DNA of 13,530 nucleotides, from contig JAFOBK010000050.1 in NCBI GenBank assembly GCA_017381835.1, forward strand, positions 1 to 13,530. Direction: 5' to 3'. Numbering within the stretch: position 1 is the stretch's first letter; every line of letters begins with the position of its first letter. The position numbers and the translations under genes were made by a program. Under the pieces are notes generated by a model. It did no database searches, was not told where the DNA came from, and saw only the letters and a program-made list of their open reading frames with translations. This DNA is from Oscillospiraceae bacterium. Its GTDB lineage: Bacteria > Bacillota_A > Clostridia > Oscillospirales > Oscillospiraceae. Shown one piece after another: positions 1 through 8,411 of the stretch.

Positions 1-274
1 ATCATCTTCAAACCCACAATTTGTCGGATCAAATCCGAGATGCTTCAGCGCCATTTCCGCTTCGTATTTGATGGCTTCGATTTCATGTTTTCCTGTGCCA
101 TTTGGTTTGCGGAAATTTACAATCGGGGCACCCAAAACCTTGTAAAGCAGTATGGATAGTTGCTTGGGCGAAGATAAGTTGATGGGATTCTTAAGCTGAG
201 ACGCATATGTTTTCCGCTATATTTGCTAAGACATATAGATAACGAACAACCTGATTATTAATTTCCTCAATCAT
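1..274 (-). pseudogene. Frameshifted remnant resembling a family-A DNA polymerase (left-truncated)
   Basis: The minus strand is open from 216 down to 1 (72 codons) and runs off the window. It encodes NLSSPKQLSILLYKVLGAP, which resembles the 'N-x-N-SPKQL...LF-x-x-LG-x-P' segment found between the exonuclease-like and polymerase parts of PolA-type and phage family-A DNA polymerases. Upstream in another frame, an ATG at 274 with a GAAAGG site five bases before it opens a 27-codon frame (MIEEINNQVVRYLYVLANIAE...) that stops at 191-193. A one-base shift near the A-run at about 210-214 would join the two into one helix followed by the SPKQL motif. The reading is therefore a broken gene, or the 3' part of a longer one, perhaps phage- or plasmid-derived. 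The family assignment rests on one short motif. The polymerase active-site motifs would lie beyond the left edge. Confidence 0.45.
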
Positions 275-341
275 TCGAGCCTTTCAATAAATTAAATCCT
301 CTTATTTTTTCATCCCTCTGCATACTTTGCCGTGTTCAAGA

Positions 342-370
342 TTGACAATTTCCTCCATTTATGCTATACT
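342..370 (+). promoter_or_regulatory. Sigma-A (sigma-70 type) promoter with extended -10
   Basis: A perfect -35 TTGACA at 342-347 is followed, after exactly 17 bases, by TATACT at 365-370, preceded by TGC (362-364) as an extended -10 element. Transcription would start near 377, leaving a leader of about 55 bases before the ATG at 432. No riboswitch-like structure was noticed in that leader. This is the only strong promoter I see in the window, so it probably drives at least the five-gene block through 8310. Confidence 0.85.
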
Positions 371-417
371 ATTTATCGTTAAAATGTATAATGTGGTACT
401 ATGCAGTTATTTCTCGG

Positions 418-422
418 AAGGA
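418..422 (+). promoter_or_regulatory. Ribosome binding site that fixes the start of the first gene
   Basis: AAGGA at 418-422 lies nine bases before the ATG at 432. Upstream in-frame starts exist, but the one at 327 lies before the promoter and cannot be on its transcript. The one at 384 falls within a few bases of the expected transcription start and has no binding site. The ATG at 432 is therefore chosen. Confidence 0.75.
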
Positions 423-431
423 CAATTTATT

Positions 432-1871
432 ATGTGTGATACTTTCAAAAAAATCCAGCGCAAGATCCTTTACGATACCATCGTAAAGAGCATCCTTCTG
501 GGCCTATCGGCCGGCGCACTTGTTGCAGGATGCCTCTTACTTGCCTCCAAGCTTCTGGAAAAGCAGTTGGCACTCCCCTCTTATATCGCCTTTGGATTCG
601 GCGCTTTTGCCATCGTGACAGCGGTAGCATTTCTTCTTATGCATAAAAAAGAAACCCAGCTGGCCCAGCGCTTAGACGAAAAGTATTCCCTGCGAGAAAA
701 AGTCGCCACCATGGTCGCTTTCCAATCCGACACCAGCGATATGGCCGCATTGCAACGGGAGCAAACCGAAAACATTCTGCAAAAGCTCCCCATCAAGCAA
801 TCGGTATGCAAGCGTTTCGGCGTATGCGCGCTGATCTTCGTTTTGACTTGCGCCATAATGGTCACCGGCATCGTGATTCCCGCCAAAACCACGGAAGTCG
901 CTCCCGTGCCGGAAATTCCTTTCCAGATCAGTCAGTGGCAGCTCGGCGCTTTGGAGCTACTGATCGAGGAAGTGAAATGCGCCGATGTGGACGCAGGCAT
1001 GAAGAACGAGTTCGTAACAGAACTGCAGCGCCTGCTGGCAGTTTTGAAAGAAACCAAGACCCAGCGCAAAATGCGGGACGAAGTGATCGCTTCTATCGTC
1101 GCCGTGGATCTGATCGCAGAAAACACCAATACATATAAAAAGATATGCATCGCCCTGGATGGCGGCGAGAACCCCGAGCTTAAGAAGGTCGCTGCCGCAG
1201 TTTTGGCCCTGAACGGCATTGGTTTCTCCGAAAGACTCGGAGAATTCCGAGATGTTTTCACCGGAGATCACTGCATGATCCAGGTCAACGCCTTCTCTGC
1301 CGAAGCAAACACGCTTCTGCCCAACGCCGGCGTTCCTACAGACAATGCGCTCTATACCGCATTGGCCGGATACTTTGCAGATATGACTGCCATCTCCACC
1401 TCCGGAGAGACCAATCAGAACGCTATCCAAGCGCAGCTCGATAAAGCATTTTCCTCTGCCGCCGACAATGTCGGCACCGCACTTTCGGCGCAGTACGCCA
1501 ACAAAAGTCTTCGAGATCGAGTCATCTCCAAGCTCATTGAGATCTTCCAAATCCCGCCGGAAGAGATCCCCAGTCTTTTGGGCGATATCCTTCCCAAGCT
1601 AAGTGACGCAGGCGCCGCAGACGACAGCAAGGACAACGAGAGTGAAAACACCGGCGGCTACGGCAGTGGCGAAAACCTTTTCGGCAGCAACGACATCATC
1701 TATCATCCCTTCGGTGAAGGCGGCGGCGCTTACATCGAATATGGCTACGCCTTGGATGAATACTACAAAAAGATCGAAGAACTCCTGCTCGAAGGCAACT
1801 TGAGCGAGGAGACAAAAAAAATAATCATTGACTATTTTGCCCGCCTGTCTAACGGCACAAAGGACAACTAA
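432..1871 (+). CDS. Polytopic membrane protein at head of MoxR/VWA operon
   Basis: A 479-residue protein of unknown function. It begins with a short basic cytoplasmic stretch, then two hydrophobic segments (about 17-38 and 50-70) and a third at about 131-149. Between the second and third lies a charged stretch containing LDEKYSLREKVATMVAFQ. This pattern is reminiscent of the DUF4175-like membrane proteins found beside MoxR operons, where a similar 'LD...L.E.V.T' stretch follows the second membrane segment. The remainder (150-479) is probably outside the membrane: helical, then a Gly/Ser/Asp/Glu-rich linker (about 393-420), then a C-terminal helix-rich tail around YIEYGYALDEYYKKIEELL ending in a DYFARL motif. 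The next gene starts 32 bases later on the same strand, so it is probably co-transcribed with the MoxR ATPase as a membrane partner. Family membership is tentative; being a membrane protein of this operon is well supported. Confidence 0.85.
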   Translation: MCDTFKKIQRKILYDTIVKSILLGLSAGALVAGCLLLASKLLEKQLALPSYIAFGFGAFAIVTAVAFLLMHKKETQLAQRLDEKYSLREKVATMVAFQSDTSDMAALQREQTENILQKLPIKQSVCKRFGVCALIFVLTCAIMVTGIVIPAKTTEVAPVPEIPFQISQWQLGALELLIEEVKCADVDAGMKNEFVTELQRLLAVLKETKTQRKMRDEVIASIVAVDLIAENTNTYKKICIALDGGENPELKKVAAAVLALNGIGFSERLGEFRDVFTGDHCMIQVNAFSAEANTLLPNAGVPTDNALYTALAGYFADMTAISTSGETNQNAIQAQLDKAFSSAADNVGTALSAQYANKSLRDRVISKLIEIFQIPPEEIPSLLGDILPKLSDAGAADDSKDNESENTGGYGSGENLFGSNDIIYHPFGEGGGAYIEYGYALDEYYKKIEELLLEGNLSEETKKIIIDYFARLSNGTKDN

Positions 1872-1903
1872 ATAGCAAACCCATCTGAAAGGAAGATACA
1901 TTT

Positions 1904-2884
1904 ATGGAAAACAAAGAAAAAGTAAAGCAGTTTAACGAGGCTATCGTTAAGGTAAAAGAGGAACTCAGCCGCGACATGGTTGGTCAAACTGAGATCATCG
2001 ATAATGTTCTGATTGCTATTATCGCAGGCGGCAATGTGCTTTTGGAAGGTGTCCCCGGCGTTGGTAAGACCCGTCTGGTCCGTTCTCTCAGCCAGGTTCT
2101 GAGTCTGCCCTTTGCGCGCATTCAGTTTACCCCTGACCTGATGCCCTCCGATATCACCGGCACCGAAGTTTTCTCCAAGGACGAGTCCGGCAACATGAAG
2201 AACACCTTCCGCCAGGGTCCTATCTTTGCAAACCTGGTTCTGGCCGACGAGATCAACCGTGCTACCCCCAAGACCCAGGCTGCTATGCTGGAGGCCATGC
2301 AGGAGCACAAGGTTACCGTCGCCAATAAGACCTACGGTCTCACCGAGCCCTTCTTCGTGCTGGCCACCCAGAACCCCATCGAGCAGGACGGCACCTATCC
2401 CCTGCCCGAAGCACAGATGGACCGCTTCATGTTCAAGCTGATCGTCCCCTTCCCCACCACCAAGGAACTGACCGACATCGTTAAGATGACCCGTGTAACC
2501 ATGGGTGAGACCGCCACTGCAGTGATCGACGGCGAGACCATTCTGCAGATGCGCGAGCTGGCCAAGGACGTTCCCGTCATCGACGAAGTGCTGGACTATG
2601 CCGCACGACTGGTCACCGGTACCCATCCCGAGTTGGACGGCAGCAGCACCGCCAAGAAGTATCTGAAGTACGGCGCATCCCCCAGAGCCGCCCAGGCACT
2701 GATCGCTTGCGCAAGAGTCCGTGCTCTGATGAACGGCAATTTCAATGTATCCTATGAGGACATCGAGGCTCTGGCAAGACCCGTATTCCGCCACAGAATC
2801 AAGATCAACTATACTGCGGTCAACGAGCACCTGACCGTTGATGATGTTATTTCTCTTCTGCTGAAGGAAACCAAGAAAAAGTAA
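1904..2884 (+). CDS. MoxR-family AAA+ ATPase
   Basis: A 326-residue protein, the usual length for MoxR ATPases. Motifs are intact: Walker A GVPGVGKT (49-56), Walker B LVLADE followed by INRA (111-120), sensor 1 ATQNP (154-158), the QMDRF motif (171-175), and sensor 2 in a C-terminal lid, GASPRA (257-262). It should bind and hydrolyse ATP as a ring and act in the cytoplasm. In known systems such ATPases remodel or activate partner proteins together with VWA-domain proteins. An AAAGGA site ends ten bases before the ATG. The gene sits between the membrane protein and the DUF58 gene, the classical MoxR-DUF58-VWA order. Leucine is coded almost wholly by CTG and glycine mostly by GGC/GGT, more biased than in the neighbouring membrane-protein gene, which suggests high expression. 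Confidence 0.96.
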   Translation: MENKEKVKQFNEAIVKVKEELSRDMVGQTEIIDNVLIAIIAGGNVLLEGVPGVGKTRLVRSLSQVLSLPFARIQFTPDLMPSDITGTEVFSKDESGNMKNTFRQGPIFANLVLADEINRATPKTQAAMLEAMQEHKVTVANKTYGLTEPFFVLATQNPIEQDGTYPLPEAQMDRFMFKLIVPFPTTKELTDIVKMTRVTMGETATAVIDGETILQMRELAKDVPVIDEVLDYAARLVTGTHPELDGSSTAKKYLKYGASPRAAQALIACARVRALMNGNFNVSYEDIEALARPVFRHRIKINYTAVNEHLTVDDVISLLLKETKKK

Positions 2885-2886
2885 TT

Positions 2887-3771
2887 ATGGAAAAACTGGT
2901 AATTAACGAAGCATTTCTGCAACAGTTGGAAACCCTGCAATCGCTTTTGAAAAACAATGTAGGCGGAATGTTCGGTGGCAACCATAAAAGTAAGACCTGG
3001 GGTTCCTCCTGTGAATTCGCCGATCACCGTGATTACGCTGACGGCGATGATACCACCAAGATCAACTGGAATCTCTATGCCCGAACAGATAAGCTCTATT
3101 TAAAGCAATTTTTGGATGAGCGGCAAATGCACACCCGGATCTATATCGATGCCAGCCGTTCCATGAGCCACGGCAAGACCCATAAAGCCGAGCAGGCTCT
3201 GAAGATTGCCGCTGCCTTCGCCTATCTGTCCATCTGTGAAATGGACAAGGTGTCCATCTACATCATCCGCAACCAGCAGGTTCAGGAAATCGTTTCCAAC
3301 ATAATAGGAAAAGAATCCTTTGTACGCGTGATCAACAAACTCAACGAGATCGAATTCGATGGCGACAGTTACATCAGCGATGCGCTGATGTCCGAGAATG
3401 TGGGTTATGGCGATGGCATGAGTCTGGTCATATCCGACTTCCTGACGGACCACAACTATGAAGACGCCATCGAGCACATGGTCAGCAAAAAAAGACATGT
3501 GATCTGCGTCCAAGTTCTTTCCCGCGAAGAACTGAATCCGCTGATCCGCGGAAAGGTGCATTTCTTCGACTCTGAGAACATGGAAAAAACCTACCGCAAA
3601 AACATCGACAAAGAAATCGCCAAGGCATACAAGCTGGCGCTGAACGCCATTATCGATCGTATCAAGGACTACTGTCTGTCCCGGGATGCCGACTACCTTC
3701 TGGTGCCGGATGATATGCCCATCGGCGAGGTCATTTTCGAAAAATTTATGGATGTGGGGGTGCTTAAATGA
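2887..3771 (+). CDS. DUF58 domain protein (VWA-like fold)
   Basis: A 294-residue soluble protein with the DUF58 signature in order: a GNHKSKTWGSSCEFADHRDY stretch (31-50), GDD...INW (53-61) and AR (65-66), then a VWA-like MIDAS motif DASRSM (88-93) and a later acidic strand VISDF (181-185). DUF58 proteins are constant partners of MoxR ATPases and are thought to bridge the ATPase to its membrane VWA partners; the molecular job is not settled. No signal peptide or membrane segment is visible, so it is probably cytoplasmic, unlike many DUF58 proteins that carry N-terminal membrane helices. The ATG lies two bases after the MoxR stop and no well-spaced binding site precedes it (GAAGGA lies about 18 bases upstream), so translation is probably coupled to moxR. 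Confidence 0.94.
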   Translation: MEKLVINEAFLQQLETLQSLLKNNVGGMFGGNHKSKTWGSSCEFADHRDYADGDDTTKINWNLYARTDKLYLKQFLDERQMHTRIYIDASRSMSHGKTHKAEQALKIAAAFAYLSICEMDKVSIYIIRNQQVQEIVSNIIGKESFVRVINKLNEIEFDGDSYISDALMSENVGYGDGMSLVISDFLTDHNYEDAIEHMVSKKRHVICVQVLSREELNPLIRGKVHFFDSENMEKTYRKNIDKEIAKAYKLALNAIIDRIKDYCLSRDADYLLVPDDMPIGEVIFEKFMDVGVLK

Positions 3772-5645
3772 CATTTTTGTATCCCTTGGGTCTGCTTGGA
3801 TTGATCGGCGTTCCGATTTTGATCCTGATTTACATCATCAAAAACAAATACACGGAACAGACCGTTTCTTCCACTTATATTTGGACCTACAGCGAACGCT
3901 TCCTCAAAAAACGAAAAAGACTGCCGAAGATCGCCGGCCTCATCAGCCTGATTCTGCAGCTGTTGGCCATTGTGATCATCTCCGTGGCCATCGCCCACCC
4001 CGTGTTCATCTTCCCCAACGCTGCTTATGAGTATTGCTTCATCATCGACGCTTCCGGCAGCATGAACATCCAAAACGGCAGCAACACCCGCTTTGAAATC
4101 GGCAAGGATAAGATCCAGCAGCTGATCGAGGACTCTGTGGACGGCGGCGTGTATACGCTGATCTGCGTGGGCGATACCTCCACCAATGTCGTCTTCGAGC
4201 GGGAGGACAGCAAGAAAAAGGCCCTGGAAAAGCTGCAGGAGATCACCGTTTCCTACGGCAGCGCCGATACCACCGATGCGCTAATGACCGCCCAACGCTA
4301 TTTTAACGAAAACCCCGCCGCAAAGACCTTCTTCATCACCGATCATGACTATGCGCGGCACGACAATGTGCAGATCATCAATGTAGCCGGTTCTGAAGAA
4401 AACTATGCGCTTTCCGGTGCGGGCTACACCATCAAAAACGGTGTTCTGACGGCAACCGTCTCTGTTTTGTCCCACCTGAACGATGCCCAACTGGACATCC
4501 AGCTTTTTGTGGACGACAGTGAAACGCCTGTCATGACGAACAAGGAATCCGTCACCGCCAACGAAGCGCTCACCTCTATTTTTGAGGTAGAACTGGGTGA
4601 CTTCAGAATGCTCCGCTTTGTAATTGCCAACGCGGACTCCCTGGCGCTGGACAACGAGATCACCGTGTACAATGCCGTGAGCGAAAACGCATACACCACG
4701 CTGATCGTTAGCCAGACACCGTTCTTCTTCCAGTCCGTTATGGAAGCTGTCGGCAATTCCAAGGTCGCTACCATCACTCCCGAAAAATATGAGCAGGCCC
4801 TTTCCGGAATGGACACCTCCCTGCCCGCGACCGGCTATAGTTTATATGTATTTGATTCCTATACACCCCCCGCCATGCCGGTGGACGGCTCTGTTTGGTT
4901 GATCAACCAAAGCAAAAACATGTCCGAATCCGGCTTCAGCGTGCAGGGCGAAGTGCTTTTGGATGAAGCTGTCCCTCTGGAATTGACAACATCTTCCTCC
5001 TCCGCGACGCAAAAGTTGATCAACAACGTCCGCGGCGAAGATGTTTATGTATTCAAGTACATTAAATACGGTATCTACAGCAACTTTACCACGCTGTATT
5101 CCTACAACAAGCAACCCTTGATCTTTGCCGGTACTAACAGCATCGGCAACCGGGAAGTGGTATTTGCTTTCAGTCTGCACGATTCCAACTTCCCCCTTTT
5201 GGCAGACTTCATTCCCGTCATGAAGAATCTGATCACCTATTCCTTCCCGAATGTGATCGAAAAAGTGAATTACACCTGCGGCGACACATTGGAGATCAAT
5301 GTTCCCAGCAACTGCACGGATATTAAGGTAGAGACCCCTATGGGCAATACCGAGTATCCCGTGTCCGGCATTGCCGCCAATGAGCTGATCCTGGACGAGC
5401 CGGGCGTTTACACCATCACTCTGACAGTTGGCGAAACGCTGAGAAAGTACAGAGTGTATTGCGAAATGCCTGCCGGCGAATCCGATGCATTGACCAGCGA
5501 ACATGATTTCAGCCTGCAAGGCGAAGCAGGCGAAGGCGGTCGTGACGGTGTATATGATGATTTGATCATCTTCATGGCCTTTTTGGCGGTCTTTATTACA
5601 GTAGATTGGATGGTTTATTGCTATGATAAATATCAACTTCGATAA
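3768..5645 (+). CDS. BatA-like membrane-anchored VWA domain protein
   Basis: A 625-residue protein. It opens with the BatA-type N-terminus (FLYPLGLLGLIGVPILILIY): membrane segments at about 4-24 and 57-79 flank a basic cytoplasmic loop. A VWA domain follows with an intact MIDAS: DASGSM (94-99), a threonine in the SADTTDAL stretch (168-169) and an acidic ITD (190-192). After it come beta-rich, Ig-like segments (about 215-300) and an alpha/beta region (about 308-385) that may be a degenerate glutamine-amidotransferase-like fold, as in other large Bat-type proteins. A final membrane helix spans about 598-617 with a short basic tail, which would place the VWA and Ig-like parts outside the cytoplasm. 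The start codon overlaps the DUF58 stop (ATGA), with GGGGG seven bases upstream, which indicates translational coupling. It probably supplies a metal-dependent docking surface in the complex. Confidence 0.9.
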   Translation: MTFLYPLGLLGLIGVPILILIYIIKNKYTEQTVSSTYIWTYSERFLKKRKRLPKIAGLISLILQLLAIVIISVAIAHPVFIFPNAAYEYCFIIDASGSMNIQNGSNTRFEIGKDKIQQLIEDSVDGGVYTLICVGDTSTNVVFEREDSKKKALEKLQEITVSYGSADTTDALMTAQRYFNENPAAKTFFITDHDYARHDNVQIINVAGSEENYALSGAGYTIKNGVLTATVSVLSHLNDAQLDIQLFVDDSETPVMTNKESVTANEALTSIFEVELGDFRMLRFVIANADSLALDNEITVYNAVSENAYTTLIVSQTPFFFQSVMEAVGNSKVATITPEKYEQALSGMDTSLPATGYSLYVFDSYTPPAMPVDGSVWLINQSKNMSESGFSVQGEVLLDEAVPLELTTSSSSATQKLINNVRGEDVYVFKYIKYGIYSNFTTLYSYNKQPLIFAGTNSIGNREVVFAFSLHDSNFPLLADFIPVMKNLITYSFPNVIEKVNYTCGDTLEINVPSNCTDIKVETPMGNTEYPVSGIAANELILDEPGVYTITLTVGETLRKYRVYCEMPAGESDALTSEHDFSLQGEAGEGGRDGVYDDLIIFMAFLAVFITVDWMVYCYDKYQLR

Positions 5646-8310
5646 ACCCCTGCTCTTACTGATCGCCATTCCCCTTTTGGCACTTGTTCTGATTCCTTTC
5701 TTCATCGCCATTCGAAAGGAAAACAAAAGTAAGAGCGCCTTCATTTCCCTGGCCATTCATTTGGTTATGGTAGTGCTGGTGACCCTGGTGGCAGCGGATG
5801 CCTCCATTGTACGCACTATGACCGAAACCCATGTGTATGTGGTGGCAGACGTTTCCTATTCCGCAGACAGAAACCTGGCTAAGGTGGATGAATACATCAA
5901 ATCTGTGGAGAAAGCGCTTCCCAACAATTCCAAAATGGGCGTTATCGCTTTCGGCAAAAACAGCAAGGTCAGCACTCCCATGGGCGAGGAATTCCAGGGA
6001 ATCTCCAATGCCGGTGTGGACACCAGCGGAACGGATATCAAATCCGCCCTGGAGCATGCCGCCACCCTGTTTGAGACCGGCGTGGTCCAGCGCATCGTAC
6101 TGATCACCGACGGCAAGCAGACCAGCGGCGACAATTTGAACGGTGTCATCGGCGCCGTGGAAAATCTCTACGAAAAGGGCATCTATATCGATGCTATCTA
6201 TCTGGACGATAACCTGGGCGAACATGATCGAGAGATCCAGATCACCGGTGTTGACTTTATTGCCTCTACTTATCTCAACCATGTGGCTACGGCTGATGTG
6301 CTCATTCAGTCCGCTTCCGACAAGGTAAATGCCACCGTAACCCTCTACCGTGGCGATCAGGTGGTACATAAGCAGTACACTGTTCTCACCAAAGGCTATA
6401 ATGTAGTAAATTTTGACCTCCCCACCGACACCACCGGCACTTTTGACTATCGAATCGAAGTTACCGCAGAACAGAGCGGCAACGAGATTTATGACATGTC
6501 CGACAAAAACAACGCATATACCTTTACGCAGACGGTTTGCGGCAAACTGAATGTGCTGCTGGTCACCGAAAACGAAGGTGATGCAGATAGAGCCCGGGAG
6601 CTTTATGGTCAGGATGCCGAAATCGATGTATATCTCAACGATCCGGCTGTCCCCTGCACCGTGGAGGCGCTGATCAAGTACGACGAGATCATCCTCTCCG
6701 ATGTGGATGTGCGAAATCTGAACAATTTCTCCTCCTTCATCGCCTCCCTGGACACTGTGGTATCCAGTTACGGCAAAAGCCTGATGACCTTTGGTGACAC
6801 CAAGATCCAAAATCAGACCGATGATGTACTGAAAGACCTGGAGGATATGCTTCCCGTAAAGCTGGGCAACCGGGATCAGGACCCCAAGCTGGTGTGCATC
6901 GTTATGGACACCTCCCGCAGTATGGAGTTTGTTCAGAAACTGGACACCGCAAAGAAGGCTGCTACGCAAATCGTGGAACTTATGAATGATCATGATTTCC
7001 TGATTTTGATCACCTTCTCCGGTGATTACACAACTGTTTGGCCCTCTGCCCCCATCGGCGGCAACCGGGACGCGCTCATTGAGCTGATCAATTCTCTGAA
7101 GCCTACCCAGGGCACTGTCCTCGGCAAGGGTATGCAGGAGGCCTACAACAAGGTCATCGGCTCTTCCATCGAAGATAAGCAGGTCTTCCTGATGAGTGAC
7201 GGCCGCACCTGGGCAAACGAAGAAGATGACGCCGTAGAGATCGCAAGCAAGCTGCTGGAGATCGGTGTTACCACCTCCGTGCTAAACACCGGCACCAAGG
7301 AAGTCAATGGCGACACAGCTTCCGGCCCCGCCCTCAAGCTTCTGCAGGATATTGCCGCAGCCGGCCAGGGCAACTATTACGCAGCCATGGATCCGGATGA
7401 GCTGGGCGAAATCATGCTCACAGACATTGCCGACGATCTCACCGAAAGCGTAATTGAAAAAGAAACCCATCTCAATGTCAAGCTCAAGGCTGACAAGGTC
7501 CTCAGCGGCATCACCACCGCGCTGCCAACCATCAACGGCTATGTCTATGCCAGAGCAAAGGCCAGCGCCACCACCGTTCTGACCGCAGATTATGTGAAGA
7601 ACAGCGGCGCCGTTATTGAAACACCCGTTTACGCATATTGGGACTATGGTAACGGCAAGGTTGCCACATTCACCAGCTCTCTCAGCGGTGCATGGGTAAG
7701 TAATTGGCAGGAAGGCGTCGGCGAGCAGGTATTCCGCAACATTTTACTGGACACCAATGTTCCTACATCCAAAATCGATTATCCCTTTACCATTACGCTG
7801 GAACACATCGGCAGCAAAACTCAGATCACTGTTTTCCCCGAGACCCTCTATTACGACGCAGTGGTACTGGCAGAACTGACTATGCCCGATGGCACCGTAG
7901 TTCAGCAAGAAATGCTCTTTAACTCTCAGTGCTATATCTATGAATTCCCCAGCGAACAGATCGGCAAGTATTCCGTGAAGATCAGCTACAGCTATTCTAC
8001 CCGTTCTTATGAGACATCCACCTATTTCGATATCCCCTACGCTGACGAGTATGATAGTTTCACCGTGTTCGATGTATCTGACATTCACAAGATCATCCGC
8101 ACCCGTGGCAATGTCTTCACAAACAACGAAATCGAACTGAAGAACAACGAAAAGGATGTGGCTACCTACACCTATTACCTGACGTTGCCCTGCATGGTCA
8201 CCGCCATTGCGCTCTACCTTGCGGATATTGTAATCCGCAAGCTGAGCTGGGTAGATATACGCAACTTGTTCGGTCTTAAGGAAAAGAAACAGCAGAAAAA
8301 GAAGGGCTAA
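5623..8310 (+). CDS. Large membrane-anchored protein with two VWA domains and an intervening amidotransferase-like domain
   Basis: An 895-residue protein. Two membrane segments (about 9-30 and 41-59) precede a first VWA domain (about 70-200) with MIDAS DVSYS (76-80), a threonine in SGTDIKSAL (137) and ITDG (161-164). A beta-rich stretch (about 205-300) follows, then an alpha/beta region (about 308-412) with VLLVTE, DEIILSDV and LMTFGD strands ending in LEDMLPVKL, typical of class I glutamine-amidotransferase-like folds in VWA proteins. The catalytic cysteine is not evident, so it is probably a structural domain. The second VWA (about 422-600) has MIDAS DTSRS (429-433), GTVLGKGM (496-503) and MSDG (524-527). 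Beta domains follow, then a membrane helix (about 849-869) and a very basic cytoplasmic tail. The start lies 23 bases inside the upstream gene. This is the last gene of the tight block. Confidence 0.92.
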   Translation: MININFDKPLLLLIAIPLLALVLIPFFIAIRKENKSKSAFISLAIHLVMVVLVTLVAADASIVRTMTETHVYVVADVSYSADRNLAKVDEYIKSVEKALPNNSKMGVIAFGKNSKVSTPMGEEFQGISNAGVDTSGTDIKSALEHAATLFETGVVQRIVLITDGKQTSGDNLNGVIGAVENLYEKGIYIDAIYLDDNLGEHDREIQITGVDFIASTYLNHVATADVLIQSASDKVNATVTLYRGDQVVHKQYTVLTKGYNVVNFDLPTDTTGTFDYRIEVTAEQSGNEIYDMSDKNNAYTFTQTVCGKLNVLLVTENEGDADRARELYGQDAEIDVYLNDPAVPCTVEALIKYDEIILSDVDVRNLNNFSSFIASLDTVVSSYGKSLMTFGDTKIQNQTDDVLKDLEDMLPVKLGNRDQDPKLVCIVMDTSRSMEFVQKLDTAKKAATQIVELMNDHDFLILITFSGDYTTVWPSAPIGGNRDALIELINSLKPTQGTVLGKGMQEAYNKVIGSSIEDKQVFLMSDGRTWANEEDDAVEIASKLLEIGVTTSVLNTGTKEVNGDTASGPALKLLQDIAAAGQGNYYAAMDPDELGEIMLTDIADDLTESVIEKETHLNVKLKADKVLSGITTALPTINGYVYARAKASATTVLTADYVKNSGAVIETPVYAYWDYGNGKVATFTSSLSGAWVSNWQEGVGEQVFRNILLDTNVPTSKIDYPFTITLEHIGSKTQITVFPETLYYDAVVLAELTMPDGTVVQQEMLFNSQCYIYEFPSEQIGKYSVKISYSYSTRSYETSTYFDIPYADEYDSFTVFDVSDIHKIIRTRGNVFTNNEIELKNNEKDVATYTYYLTLPCMVTAIALYLADIVIRKLSWVDIRNLFGLKEKKQQKKKG

Positions 8311-8411
8311 CGATTATCGATCCATCCCTTATTTCTGACCATCGCACAGCGGATGTCCTTGGAGAGGGACATAAAAAACTACTACTCTAATTGATAAGGG
8401 GGCACAGCATA
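8311..8411 (+). other. Short intergenic gap with a small hairpin
   Basis: This is the first real gap in the block. An inverted repeat TGTCCTT (8354-8360) / AGGGACA (8365-8371) encloses a GGAG loop; it contains one G-T pair. It is followed by TAAAAAAC rather than a T-run, so it is not a standard terminator for the upstream gene. A possible weak promoter (TTGGAG at 8359, TACTCT at 8383, 18-base spacer) is too poor to call. AAGGGGG at 8396-8402 is the binding site for the next gene, nine bases before a GTG at 8412. Confidence 0.4.

Noticed and set aside
5656..6993. A 445-codon minus-strand open frame opposite the double-VWA gene
   Set aside because: The plus strand shows clear VWA motifs and membrane helices here; the antisense frame is a by-product of codon use.
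8354..8371. Hairpin after the double-VWA gene considered as a terminator
   Set aside because: The stem has only seven pairs including one G-T, and is followed by an A-run instead of a T-run; it does not fit an intrinsic terminator on the plus strand.
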